A stretch of 13,818 nt of DNA from contig JAAZVM010000005.1 of NCBI GenBank assembly GCA_018623505.1, positions 1 to 13,818 of the forward strand, read 5' to 3'. This DNA is from Patescibacteria group bacterium. GTDB lineage: Bacteria > Patescibacteriota > Gracilibacteria > BD1-5 > UBA6164. A program made the position numbers and the translations under genes. Numbering within the stretch: the first letter of the stretch is position 1; each line of letters begins with the position of its first letter. The notes under the pieces are model-generated. The model had not been told where the DNA came from. It did no database searches and was given only the letters and a program-made list of their open reading frames with translations. Below are positions 1 to 13,818 of this stretch, one piece after another.

Positions 1-1
1 A

Positions 2-24
2 TATAATTTTAATATTATCTTTTA
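2..24 (+). promoter_or_regulatory. Candidate -10 box and short leader of the first prepilin gene
   Basis: A perfect TATAAT (2-7), continuing as TATAATTTTAA, begins 23 nt before the ATG at 25. Similar boxes at 3312, 5149 and 13227 precede three other genes at 22-24 nt. No Shine-Dalgarno sequence lies between the box and the ATG. Any -35 element would be outside the window. AT-rich DNA produces such boxes by chance, so the support is the repeated spacing rather than the match itself. Confidence 0.5.
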
Positions 25-3000
25 ATGTATTTTACTATGAAAAAGTTGGGCTGATTTTCATTAGTTGAGTTGATAGTTGTTGTTACTATTATTGCTATAC
101 TTGCAACTATATCATATATAAACCTTCTTTCATATGGTTGAGAAACTAGAGATGCAAGAAGAATGGCTGATATATGAGTTATTATAAGTTGAGTAGAGGA
201 AATAAGAAATGATAAATGATACTATGAATTACCAGATGATGGTTTTAATATAACTTATAGCTGATGAGTAGTGTGGAGACAATGAGTCTTTGGTTATAAT
301 AATACTAGAGCTATAGGTCCTTCTATGTGACTTTCAAAAGCTCCAGTAGATCCACTTTCTGGTAATAATTACACATATAGTGTATTAAATACTAGAAAAG
401 AATTTCAATTAGCTGTTGCTTTAGAGTGAGGTTATGATGATTTATGATTAGTTTCAAAAGCTAATGCTGGTGATAGATTAGCCTATACTTACATAAATGG
501 TAATTATAATGGTAAGATAGCAAAAGTAACTATAGAAGATGTTACTTATATATTAGCTGTACCAACAATTATAAATAATGATGTAAGTGATGATGATTTA
601 CTTAGTATAATTCAAAATGCAAAACTTGCATATAATTGATCAGATTTTTTACCTTGAAGTTATGCTAATACTGTTTTTGATTTAGATGGTGATTGAGTTA
701 ATGACCCAATTGTAAATTTTGAAGAAGTAGTTGTATATGAATGAGATGAATCTTGATATGATCCATTAGTTGTTTATACAAATATACAAGAAGCTTATAG
801 TTGAGTTACTGCAGCAAATGATTCTATAGAAGAAATAGTTTTAGTTGATGTAGTAGAAGAGCCTGAGATAGTTGAGGATTTTGTAGAAAATACAGTAGAT
901 GATATAGTCGATGCTGATGAAGTTATAGAAAGAGAAATAGTTACAACTATATACTGTTTAGATAAAGCAATTTGAGAAGAGTTTGTAGAAGATGGTATAA
1001 CTTATAAGGTTGTAGATAACTCAAGTTATACTAATTGAATCAAAAGAAATCTTACTTATATAGATGATACACATAATTTATGTACAAGTCATGTTACAAG
1101 TATGGCTGATGTATTTAAGAGTGAGGGATATTGATCTTTGAGATGAAGGTCTTTAGATATAAGTTCATGGGATACCTCTAATGTTACAAGTATGCATTGA
1201 ATGTTTTCTTGGACATATGGTTATCTAAATAATATATATATATGACCATATTGGGATACTTCAAAGGTAGAAGATATGTCTGAGATGTTTTTTCTTGCAA
1301 GGTCTAGAAGGGATTTTTCATGAATAGAAAATTGGGATACCTCAAGTGTAACCAATATGTCTAAAATGTTTATGGATACTGATTATTTTGATCAAGATAT
1401 AAGTTGATGGGATACATCAAAAGTAGAAGATATGAGTAGTATGTTTAATCGTTCTGAAATTTTTAATCAAGATATAAGTTGATGGGATGTTTCTAGTGTA
1501 ACAAATATGGCTAGTATGTTTGCAGATGCAGAATTGTTTGATTATGATTTAAGCACTTGGGATACATCAAAAGTAACAAATATGTCTCATATGTTTTACT
1601 CTTATAGTAGTTATGCTTATAACAACTGATGAGAAGCATTAAGTTTTGATACTTCTAATGTAGAAAATATGTCTGGTATGTTTTATTGAGCTGAAAATTT
1701 TAATCAAAATATAAACTGATTAAATACATCAAAAGTTAAAAATATGTACCGTATGTTTCAAAATTCATGATTTAGAAATTCTTGACTACCTCTTACTATA
1801 GATACATCATCTGTAGAAAATATGTCTAGAATGTTTGAGTATTCTTGATTTAATTCTGATATCTCTAATTTAGATACTTCATCTGTTACAAATATGTCTA
1901 GGATGTTTTATTGAAATAGATCTTTTAATCAAGATATAAGTTCATGGGATGTTTCTAATGTTACAAATATGAGTGAAATGTTTAGTTTAGCTAGTAGTTT
2001 TGATCAAAATTTGAGTTCATGGGATGTGTCAAATGTTGTTACTATGGAAGAAATGTTTAGCTGAGACTGGAGACCTCAATATGATTACTCTTTTAATAAT
2101 TGATGACAACCTCTTACTTGGAATACTTCTTCTTTAGAGGTTATGAAGTGAATGTTTTCATCAAATGATTACTTTAATCAAGACGTATCTAGTTTTGATA
2201 TATCAAGAGTAACTGATTTATCATGAGTTTTTTCTGATGCTTTTAGTTTTGATAATTGATGAATACCTTTAAACTCTTGGGATACTAGTTCTGTGACAAA
2301 TTTTTCATGATTATTTAACTGAACTAGTTTTAATCAAGATATAAGCTCTTGGAATACCTCTTCAGCTACTAGTATGGCAAGTTTGTTTAATTCATCTTCT
2401 TTTAATCAAGATATAAGTTCTTGGAATGTATCCAATGTTTTAAATATGAATTATATGTTTTCATCAACTCCATTTAATCAAGATATAAGTTCTTGGAATG
2501 TGTCTTGAGTTGATTATATGCAATCAATGTTTTCATCAACTCCATTTAATCAAGATATAAGCTCTTGGGATGTATCTTGAGTATTAAATATGGAATGAAT
2601 GTTTAATCAGGCATATAATTTCAATCAAGATATAAGTTCTTGGGATATTTCAAGTAATTCTTCATTATTATATTTTTTAGCAGGTACACCATTTAATTAT
2701 TCAATTAATAATTGGGATATTTCAAGCGTAACTAATATGGATTATCTTTTTTTAAATGCATCCAATTTTAATCAACCTCTAGATAATTGGAATACATGAA
2801 ATGTAACTAGCATGAGAGGTGTGTTTTGGTGAGCTTCTTCATTTAATCAACCTTTAAATAGTTGGGATACATGAAATGTAGAATATATGGATAGTATGTT
2901 CCGTTTAGCATCTAGTTTCAATCAACCTTTAAATGGTTGGGATACTGATAAGGTAATAAAAATGACTAATATGTTTACTGATGCTTCTTCTTTTGATTCA

Positions 3001-3273
3001 GATATTTCAACTTGGAATTTACCAAGGTTGAATAGTATTCAACAAATGTTTCTAAGAGCAACTAATTTTGATCAAGATTTAAGTTCATGGTATGCACCAA
3101 ATATGGTTTACATGCAATCTGCATTTGAATGAGCTACAAGTTTTAGTTGAGATTTGAGTAATTGGTGTGTTTCTAGAGTAAGTAGAGAACCTTATCGTTT
3201 TCTATATCTAACTATATCTTGAAATGATTCATCTAAAAAACCTGTTTGGTGAACTTGTCCTTCTGGTAGTTAA
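25..3273 (+). CDS. Prepilin-type N-terminus protein with long BspA/DUF285 repeat array (surface adhesin-like)
   Basis: With UGA=Gly this is one 1082-residue reading frame ending in TAA. The N-terminus is a type IV prepilin signal: basic leader, then [20 protein letters not shown]. The Gly at the expected -1 cleavage position is coded by TGA, cleavage would precede Phe11, and residues 11-32 form the hydrophobic helix. Residues about 33-265 are a pilin-like domain shared with the next gene ([15 protein letters not shown] at 116-130, AYSGV at 257-261). A DxDxDGxxD calcium-loop-like motif lies at 219-227. A very acidic linker (about 269-306) follows. From about 353 to 1056 there are about 27 repeats of 24-30 residues of the type [20 protein letters not shown], the signature of BspA-family/DUF285 surface proteins. 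Start: ATG 25 gives the same domain register as the paralogue and fits the promoter spacing; ATG 37 (MKKLGG) is the alternative. The likely role is surface display and adhesion, perhaps through a pilus or pseudopilus; the ligand is unknown. Confidence 0.9.
1081..3190 (+). repeat. BspA/DUF285-type repeat array, about 27 units
   Basis: The coding sequence repeats with a period of about 72-90 nt. A typical unit reads [20 protein letters not shown]. The conserved core W-(D/N)-(T/V/I)-S-x-V-x-x-M-x-x-M-F can be followed about 27 times. A cap resembling [12 protein letters not shown] opens the array at 1081, and the last unit (near 3160) is degenerate. The DNA also repeats, with a block like AATCAAGATATAAGTTC recurring between about 1390 and 2640. 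Such repeats in BspA-like proteins are leucine-rich-repeat-related and associated with binding to host or matrix proteins. That function is family knowledge and is not shown here. Confidence 0.9.
2455..2598 (+). repeat. Recent 72-bp tandem duplication within the array
   Basis: Copies at 2455-2526 and 2527-2598 align without gaps over 72 nt (24 codons) with about 10 differences, and only 3 of these fall in the first 54 nt. Both begin ATG TTT TCA TCA ACT CCA and encode [14 protein letters not shown]. They are much closer to each other than to the average unit, so this part of the array probably grew by a recent slippage or unequal recombination event. Confidence 0.8.
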
Positions 3274-3275
3274 TT

Positions 3276-3306
3276 TTAAAACTCAAAACATTGTTTTTAG
3301 TTTTAA
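3276..3306 (+). terminator. Intrinsic terminator after the first prepilin gene
   Basis: An inverted repeat starts 3 nt after the stop codon. The left arm is 3276-3289 and the right arm 3293-3306 (TTAAAACT-C-AAAAC / GTTTT-T-AGTTTTAA), with one C/T mismatch and a 3-nt ATT loop. The T-rich right arm doubles as the U tract. It resembles the A-arm/T-arm hairpins after the second prepilin gene and rpoC. Confidence 0.6.
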
Positions 3307-3311
3307 CTCTT

Positions 3312-3335
3312 TATATTTTAAGTTTTAGATATTAA
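3312..3335 (+). promoter_or_regulatory. Candidate -10 box of the second prepilin gene
   Basis: TATATTTTAA begins at 3312, 24 nt before ATG 3336. TTGTTT at 3291 is a possible -35 with a 15-nt spacer, which is shorter than usual and overlaps the preceding terminator. No Shine-Dalgarno sequence is present. The box and spacing match those before the first prepilin gene and rpoB. Confidence 0.45.
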
Positions 3336-4985
3336 ATGATTTTTTCAAAAAAAGCTTTTACACTTGTAGAGTTGATAGTTGTTATTACCATCTTGGCTGT
3401 TTTATGAACTATATCTTTTATGAGTTTTCAATGATATAGTAGTAATGCTAGAGATAGTAAAAGAATATCTGAGGTCTGATCAATTAAAAAAGTTCTTGAA
3501 TTTTGAGTGTTAAAGAAAGGTTATTATGAATACCCTCAAGATGTAAATTTAGTTTTTTATTCTTGATCTATAGCTTGGATACAATGATATTTTTGAGATG
3601 AAGTTTTATCTAAATATGGTCCATGAACATGAATTTCTAAAGTTCCAACAGACCCTGTTTTATGAAATTATTATACTTATTCTTTATTGCCAAATAGAAC
3701 AGAGTATCAACTTGCATATATGCTTGAAAATAATCAGGCAAATATATTAAAATCTAATAATGTTATAGCATCTGATAATATTTGATTTGCAAAAATTACA
3801 TGAACTTATAATTCTAAAATATTAACTATTTCATCTTGATCATATTTAGATGTTATTGCTACTCCTTCTATTATCTCTAGTGATTTAGATGATTCTGATT
3901 TATCATCTCTTATAATAAATAATAAGCTTACTTTTGATAATTGAAAAAATTTACCTTATTCTTATTCTGATTTTTGATACAATGTTTTGTCAGATAATGA
4001 TAAAAATATAATAAATCCAAGTTCATATTTAATTTATTCATGAGATAAAAATCTTTTAAATTCTTCTGATTTGATAGATAATATTAAATTAGCTTATTCA
4101 TGAGTTTATGATAAATCATTAAGTTCGGATATTTCTTCTATAATTTCATTATGAGATTCTTTGGTTTGAGATACTTTGATAGATAAATATATTAATAAAT
4201 CTGCTTCATCAAAAAAAATAAGTTATTGGTCATATAATAATTGATATACATTTTTAGATGCGAATAAAAATCCTATTTACCCTACTAGTTGTAAAAATCT
4301 TTTAGACAATAATTCTTTTAGAAATTCTGAGTTAGGCTCACCCTACAATTGAAGCTCATTTAAATCATGAAAATATTATGTTAAAGTTTGAGGTGATTCT
4401 TTTCCTGTTTACTGTGATATGGATACAGATTGATGAGGTTGGACTATGATAGTAAGTGCTGATAGTGAAAAAGATATTATAAGTATAGAAGCTGCTCATT
4501 TATTTGACCCTATAAATTCAGATAATATGAATATAGATGATGAATGAATAAGTAAATTTATATATTCTTCAGATTGGTCAGATATGATGGTTTATACAAG
4601 ATGATATAAAGTTAAATGAACAAATTTAAATAAACAAAATATTTCTCTTAAATGATATACTAATATAGATTATCCATGAAATAGTACAGCTTCTAATTAT
4701 AGTGCTGTAACTACTGCTGATGATATTTTATTGTTATGAAATCAATGAGCTGTGCAAGATAAAGCTTGAAATTGATGGAAAATATGAATGTGAATTAATC
4801 AATCTTGAAACGATTGATGTGAAGTTACTCATCTTCATTTTTGACCATGATATGTTCCTCAATGATTTGCAACTTGTAGAACAAGTCAATGAAAAATGAA
4901 TAATTTTTATTGAAATGATAAACAATGAATTTCTAATGATTGGAGTAGTGCTTCTATGTATAAGCAAAACTGGTTTATTAGATAA
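3336..4985 (+). CDS. Prepilin-type N-terminus protein with fibrinogen-like YCDxxxxGGGWT domain
   Basis: With UGA=Gly this is a 549-residue protein ending in TAA. MIFSKKA|FTLVELIVVITILAV is a type IV prepilin signal with Ala, a less common residue than Gly, at -1; the hydrophobic helix is about 8-28. Residues about 29-260 match the middle of the upstream protein (YTYSLLPNRTEYQLA at 113-127, AYSGV at 253-257), so the two are paralogues. The C-terminal part (about 315-549) is different: YYVKVGGDSFPVYCDMDTDG runs up to GGGWT at 366-370. This is the Y-C-D-x4-G-G-G-W-T signature of bacterial fibrinogen-like domains, followed by Trp- and Gly-rich sequence with further Cys (GCEVTHLHFGPG, ATCRTS). Such domains usually bind carbohydrate or acetylated ligands, often with calcium; the ligand here is unknown. 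About 44 of its 49 glycines are TGA. It is probably transcribed alone, since terminators flank it on both sides. Confidence 0.9.
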
Positions 4986-5030
4986 GAAAAAACAACTAAA
5001 AAACTTTTGATTTTTAGTTGTTTTTTCTTA
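4983..5030 (+). terminator. Strong A/T-arm terminator overlapping the stop codon
   Basis: This is a perfect 20-bp inverted repeat. The left arm (4983-5002) starts on the TAA stop of the second prepilin gene; the right arm is 5011-5030; the loop is ACTTTTGA. The core CAACTAAAAA / TTTTTAGTTG is flanked by six A and six T, so a U tract follows the GC-containing core. It could act in both directions. Confidence 0.8.
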
Positions 5031-5034
5031 TAAT
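5007..5034 (+). promoter_or_regulatory. Possible distal promoter for rpoB
   Basis: TATAAT at 5029-5034 has TTGATT at 5007-5012 upstream with a 16-nt spacer. It lies inside the right arm of the preceding terminator. If active, transcription would start near 5041 and give rpoB a leader of about 130 nt containing both inverted repeats described below. This is inference from motif matches in AT-rich DNA. Confidence 0.3.
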
Positions 5035-5043
5035 CTAGCCAAT

Positions 5044-5089
5044 TGTACTACTTTTGATTGTGTAATTCTGGTGAAGTAGTGCATTTTTT
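5044..5089 (+). terminator. Hairpin followed by T6 upstream of rpoB (terminator- or attenuator-like)
   Basis: TGTACTACTT (5044-5053) pairs with AAGTAGTGCA (5074-5083) over 10 bp including one G-T pair, with a 20-nt loop. TTTTTT (5084-5089) follows at once, as in an intrinsic terminator. No gene ends just before it, and a candidate promoter lies just upstream. It could therefore be an attenuator in the rpoB leader or a second, backup terminator for the prepilin gene. Confidence 0.35.
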
Positions 5090-5134
5090 CGCGTATTTGA
5101 AACCAAAAAGAGGTAAAAAATGATTGTGTAACTC
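5055..5134 (+). repeat. 14-bp direct repeat TGATTGTGTAA(T/C)TC
   Basis: TGATTGTGTAATTC (5055-5068) recurs as TGATTGTGTAACTC (5121-5134), 66 bp later, with one mismatch. Each copy sits in the loop or at the loop edge of one of the two inverted repeats in this 186-bp gap, which suggests the hairpins are duplicated or equivalent elements. Confidence 0.6.
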
Positions 5135-5150
5135 CTTTCCTCATTTTTTA
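5114..5150 (+). promoter_or_regulatory. Second inverted repeat before rpoB
   Basis: TAAAAAATGA (5114-5123) and TCATTTTTTA (5141-5150) form a perfect 10-bp inverted repeat with a 17-nt loop. The right arm overlaps the start of the proximal -10 box at 5149. AAGAGG at 5108-5113, one of the few Shine-Dalgarno-like sequences in this window, precedes ATG ATT GTG TAA at 5120-5131, a three-codon reading frame. The function is unknown. Confidence 0.35.
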
Positions 5151-5171
5151 TATTTTAACCTGTATTTTTGT
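5149..5171 (+). promoter_or_regulatory. Candidate proximal -10 box of rpoB
   Basis: TATATTTTAA begins at 5149, 23 nt before the rpoB ATG. It is nearly identical in sequence and spacing to the boxes before both prepilin genes. TTGTGT at 5124 is a possible -35 with a 19-nt spacer. No Shine-Dalgarno sequence precedes the ATG. Confidence 0.45.
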
Positions 5172-8636
<3,465 letters not shown>

Positions 8637-8644
8637 TTCTCTTC

Positions 8645-8660
8645 TTCCAATTATTTGGAA
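8645..8660 (+). other. Small hairpin in the rpoB-rpoC gap
   Basis: TTCCAA-TTAT-TTGGAA forms a 6-bp stem with a 4-nt loop, 9 nt after the rpoB stop. It overlaps a second short palindrome, GAATAATATTC (8658-8668). The hairpin is too weak and lacks the immediate T tract of a terminator. It may stabilise or mark a processing site in the rpoBC mRNA, which is inference. Confidence 0.3.
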
Positions 8661-8697
8661 TAATATTCAAAATTTTTAATCTCTAATTTTAATCATA

Positions 8698-12723
<4,026 letters not shown>

Positions 12724-12728
12724 TTTCA

Positions 12729-12762
12729 AAAAAAACAAAAACTTTTAAGTTTTTGTTTTTTT
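12729..12762 (+). terminator. Bidirectional terminator between rpoC and the convergent gene
   Basis: A perfect 14-bp inverted repeat: the left arm 12729-12742 (A7-C-A5-C) pairs with 12749-12762 (G-T5-G-T7), with a TTTTAA loop that can pair further. It begins 6 nt after the rpoC stop and touches the TAA of the minus-strand gene at 12761-12763, so one hairpin serves both convergent genes. Confidence 0.8.
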
Positions 12763-13135
12763 ATAAATCATTTAGCATTTTTAGTACATCATCAGCATCA
12801 TCATCTGCTTCATTTGCTTGAGCTGCTTTGATTTTTTCTTTTGAATCTTTCATTTTATATTCTTGCCATTCTATTAGATGTTTCTCATTTAAGTTTTTTA
12901 TTTCTTTTTGGTATTTATCTTCTAATGCTTCAAGTTTTTTCTTTTCAGTATCAAGTATATTGAAAAGTCTATCAACTTGATTATCTGTCATAGAAGGAAG
13001 TATATCAAACCAGTATTGTTTTTCATCATCATCCATAGAACCAGTTTCAGTAACTAGTTTTACCAATTCTGGGTATGCAGCCATTATTTCATCAGAAACC
13101 TTGAAAACTTTTCAGTCATGATTTATATCTGCCAT
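12761..13135 (-). CDS. Small acidic coiled-coil protein of unknown function
   Basis: The gene encodes 124 residues from ATG 13135, the first in-frame ATG after a stop, with codon 8 a TGA read as Gly. Standard-code reading would lose the first 17 residues. The middle contains a compact motif, SMDDDEKQYWFDILPSMTDN (about residues 50-69), followed by DRLFNILDTEKKKLEALEDK and a long charged helix likely to form a coiled coil (about 75-108), then an acidic end (EADDDADDVLKMLNDL). There is no signal peptide or membrane segment, so it is probably cytoplasmic. I do not recognise a named family. Similar small proteins with a YWF-ILP-MT motif followed by a helix seem, from memory, to recur in Candidate Phyla Radiation genomes. 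It converges on rpoC and diverges from the membrane protein gene. Confidence 0.85.
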
Positions 13136-13248
13136 ATTTTTGTTTTTATATTTTAAATTTATATGTTAATTATATCAAACTATTTTAAAATTTGCAAATA
13201 AAAAATACTCCCTATAATAAAAAATATATAATTTTAACTTTAAAATAG
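13136..13248. promoter_or_regulatory. Divergent promoter region
   Basis: These 113 bp of very AT-rich DNA separate two divergent genes. Plus strand: TATAAT at 13227-13232, as TATAATTTTAA, begins 22 nt before ATG 13249, and a second TATAAT lies at 13213. Minus strand: TATAAT reads from 13174 to 13169 and TATAAA from 13163 to 13158, beginning 39 and 28 nt before ATG 13135. No convincing -35 elements or Shine-Dalgarno sequences are seen. Confidence 0.45.
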
Positions 13249-13497
13249 ATGACTTTAGTTTATTTATGAGTTTATACTCTAGTTTTAGTTTTTTTGTGGA
13301 TACTGTTCTTAGTTGCTAAAATCCACTCTTATAAATTTAAAAATTTTTCAAATCATATAGAAAAAACAACCAAGATTTTATTATTTTTTCTTATAACTAT
13401 GTCAGTTATTGGTTATGTTTTAATTCTATTTTTTTCAAGTGATGTTAATTCTTGAGGTGAAGTAAAAAAATCAAATTTTAATGAAGTTAATTATTAA
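13249..13497 (+). CDS. Small two-helix membrane protein
   Basis: The gene encodes 82 residues and has two TGA sites read as Gly (YLGVY near the start, NSGGEV near the end). Two hydrophobic helices are visible, about residues 4-23 and 43-62. They are separated by a basic and polar segment of about 19 residues and followed by a short polar tail, giving a hairpin topology. The basic loop suggests it faces the cytoplasm with both ends outside, which is inference from the positive-inside rule. I recognise no family. Its stop lies 4 nt before the HIT-family gene, so the two form an operon driven from the promoter at 13227. Confidence 0.75.
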
Positions 13498-13501
13498 GAA
13501 T

Positions 13502-13818
13502 ATGGAAAAGACAATATTTAGTAAAATAATAGATAGGGAAATACCAAGTGATATAGTTTTTGAAAATGAAGAAATTATAGTAATAAAAGATATAAATCCA
13601 CAAGCAAAAACTCATTTATTGATTATACCTAAAAAAGTTATAGAAACTATAAACGATTTAGATGATTCTGATTCTCAGCTTATTGCTAATATGTTTTTTA
13701 TAGCAAAAAAAATAGCGTCAGATTTATGAATTTCAGAATGATATAAGCTTCATTTTAATGTTTGAAAATTATGAGGACAAGAAGTTATGCATTTACATTT
13801 ACACTTACTTTCTAATAT
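13502..13818 (+). CDS. HIT-family (histidine triad) nucleotide-binding protein, cut by window end
   Basis: The first 105 residues of a HIT protein of usual length (about 110-140) are present. The N-terminus MEKTIFSKIIDREIPSDIVF and PQAKTHLLIIPKK are typical of the HinT branch, cytoplasmic enzymes that hydrolyse nucleoside phosphoramidates and related adenylates. The triad motif H97-L-H99-L-H101 follows GGQEVM; the middle His is the nucleophile in the family. TGA supplies glycines in DLGISEG and VGKLGG. ATG 13502 is preferred over the in-frame ATG at 13481, which would overlap the upstream gene by 17 nt and add a non-conserved MKLIIKN. The C-terminus lies beyond the window. Confidence 0.95.

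Noticed and set aside
1081..3190. CRISPR-like or other non-coding array because of regular repeats
   Set aside because: The period is a multiple of three, sequence conservation follows codons, and the units translate as known BspA-type repeats without unique spacers.
25..3273. Mycoplasma-like origin with UGA=Trp, suggested by DUF285-type repeats and low GC
   Set aside because: TGA falls on invariant glycines in RpoB, RpoC and the GGGWT motif, and TGG is used at conserved tryptophans such as MEVWALEAY and RPEWF. Code 4 would put Trp into the catalytic NADFDGD.
4734..4967. Minus-strand reading frame opposite the fibrinogen-like domain
   Set aside because: It is antisense to a conserved domain and has no recognisable product. 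Similar antisense frames at 6551-6751, 8408-8650, 8875-9072, 10656-10880 and 11883-12209 were rejected for the same reason.
5120..5131. Three-codon frame ATG ATT GTG TAA annotated as a gene
   Set aside because: It is too short to support as a coding gene from sequence alone, so it is kept only as part of the leader observation.
13481..13501. Upstream ATG as the start of the HIT gene
   Set aside because: It overlaps the preceding gene and adds MKLIIKN, which is not part of the family's usual N-terminus. ATG 13502 gives the canonical MEKTIFSKII start 4 nt after the upstream stop.

Overview
The window comes from a low-GC bacterium that reads UGA as glycine (genetic code 25). This points to Candidatus Absconditabacteria (SR1) or Gracilibacteria (BD1-5) of the Candidate Phyla Radiation; the sequence does not decide between them. 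The proof is internal. Read with the standard code, every large gene breaks at TGA. Read with UGA=Gly, six reading frames become full length or run cleanly to the window edge, and invariant glycines fall on TGA. Examples are the RpoC catalytic motif NADFDGDQMA (TGA at 10363), RpoB motifs such as ALGPGGLTRER, and a YCDMDTDGGGWT signature in which TGA-TGA-GGT is followed by TGG for Trp. Because TGG still encodes Trp at conserved sites, UGA=Trp (Mollicutes code 4) is excluded. Every complete gene ends in TAA.

Layout. (1) 25-4985: two consecutive plus-strand genes for large secreted or pilus-like proteins. Each has a type IV prepilin N-terminus and a related middle region of about 250 residues. 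Their C-terminal modules differ: the first carries about 27 BspA/DUF285-type repeats, the second a bacterial fibrinogen-like GGGWT domain. Each is followed by its own A/T-rich terminator hairpin. (2) 4986-5171: a structured region upstream of rpoB with two inverted repeats, a repeated 14-mer, and candidate promoters at both ends. (3) 5172-12723: rpoB and rpoC, complete, 61 nt apart, closed by a bidirectional terminator. The usual rplJ/rplL genes do not precede them. (4) 12761-13135: a small acidic coiled-coil protein on the minus strand, convergent with rpoC. (5) 13249-13818: a divergent plus-strand pair, a small two-helix membrane protein followed 4 nt later by a HIT-family nucleotide hydrolase cut off by the window end.

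How the parts fit: rpoBC encode the two large catalytic subunits of RNA polymerase. The two prepilin-type proteins look like surface-displayed ligand-binding tips. In an organism thought to live attached to other bacteria they are plausible attachment factors, which is inference. No gene has a clear Shine-Dalgarno sequence. Four genes share a TATA(A/T)TTTTAA-like box whose first base lies 22-24 nt before the ATG, suggesting very short or absent leaders. No tRNA, rRNA, CRISPR array, insertion sequence or phage gene was seen.
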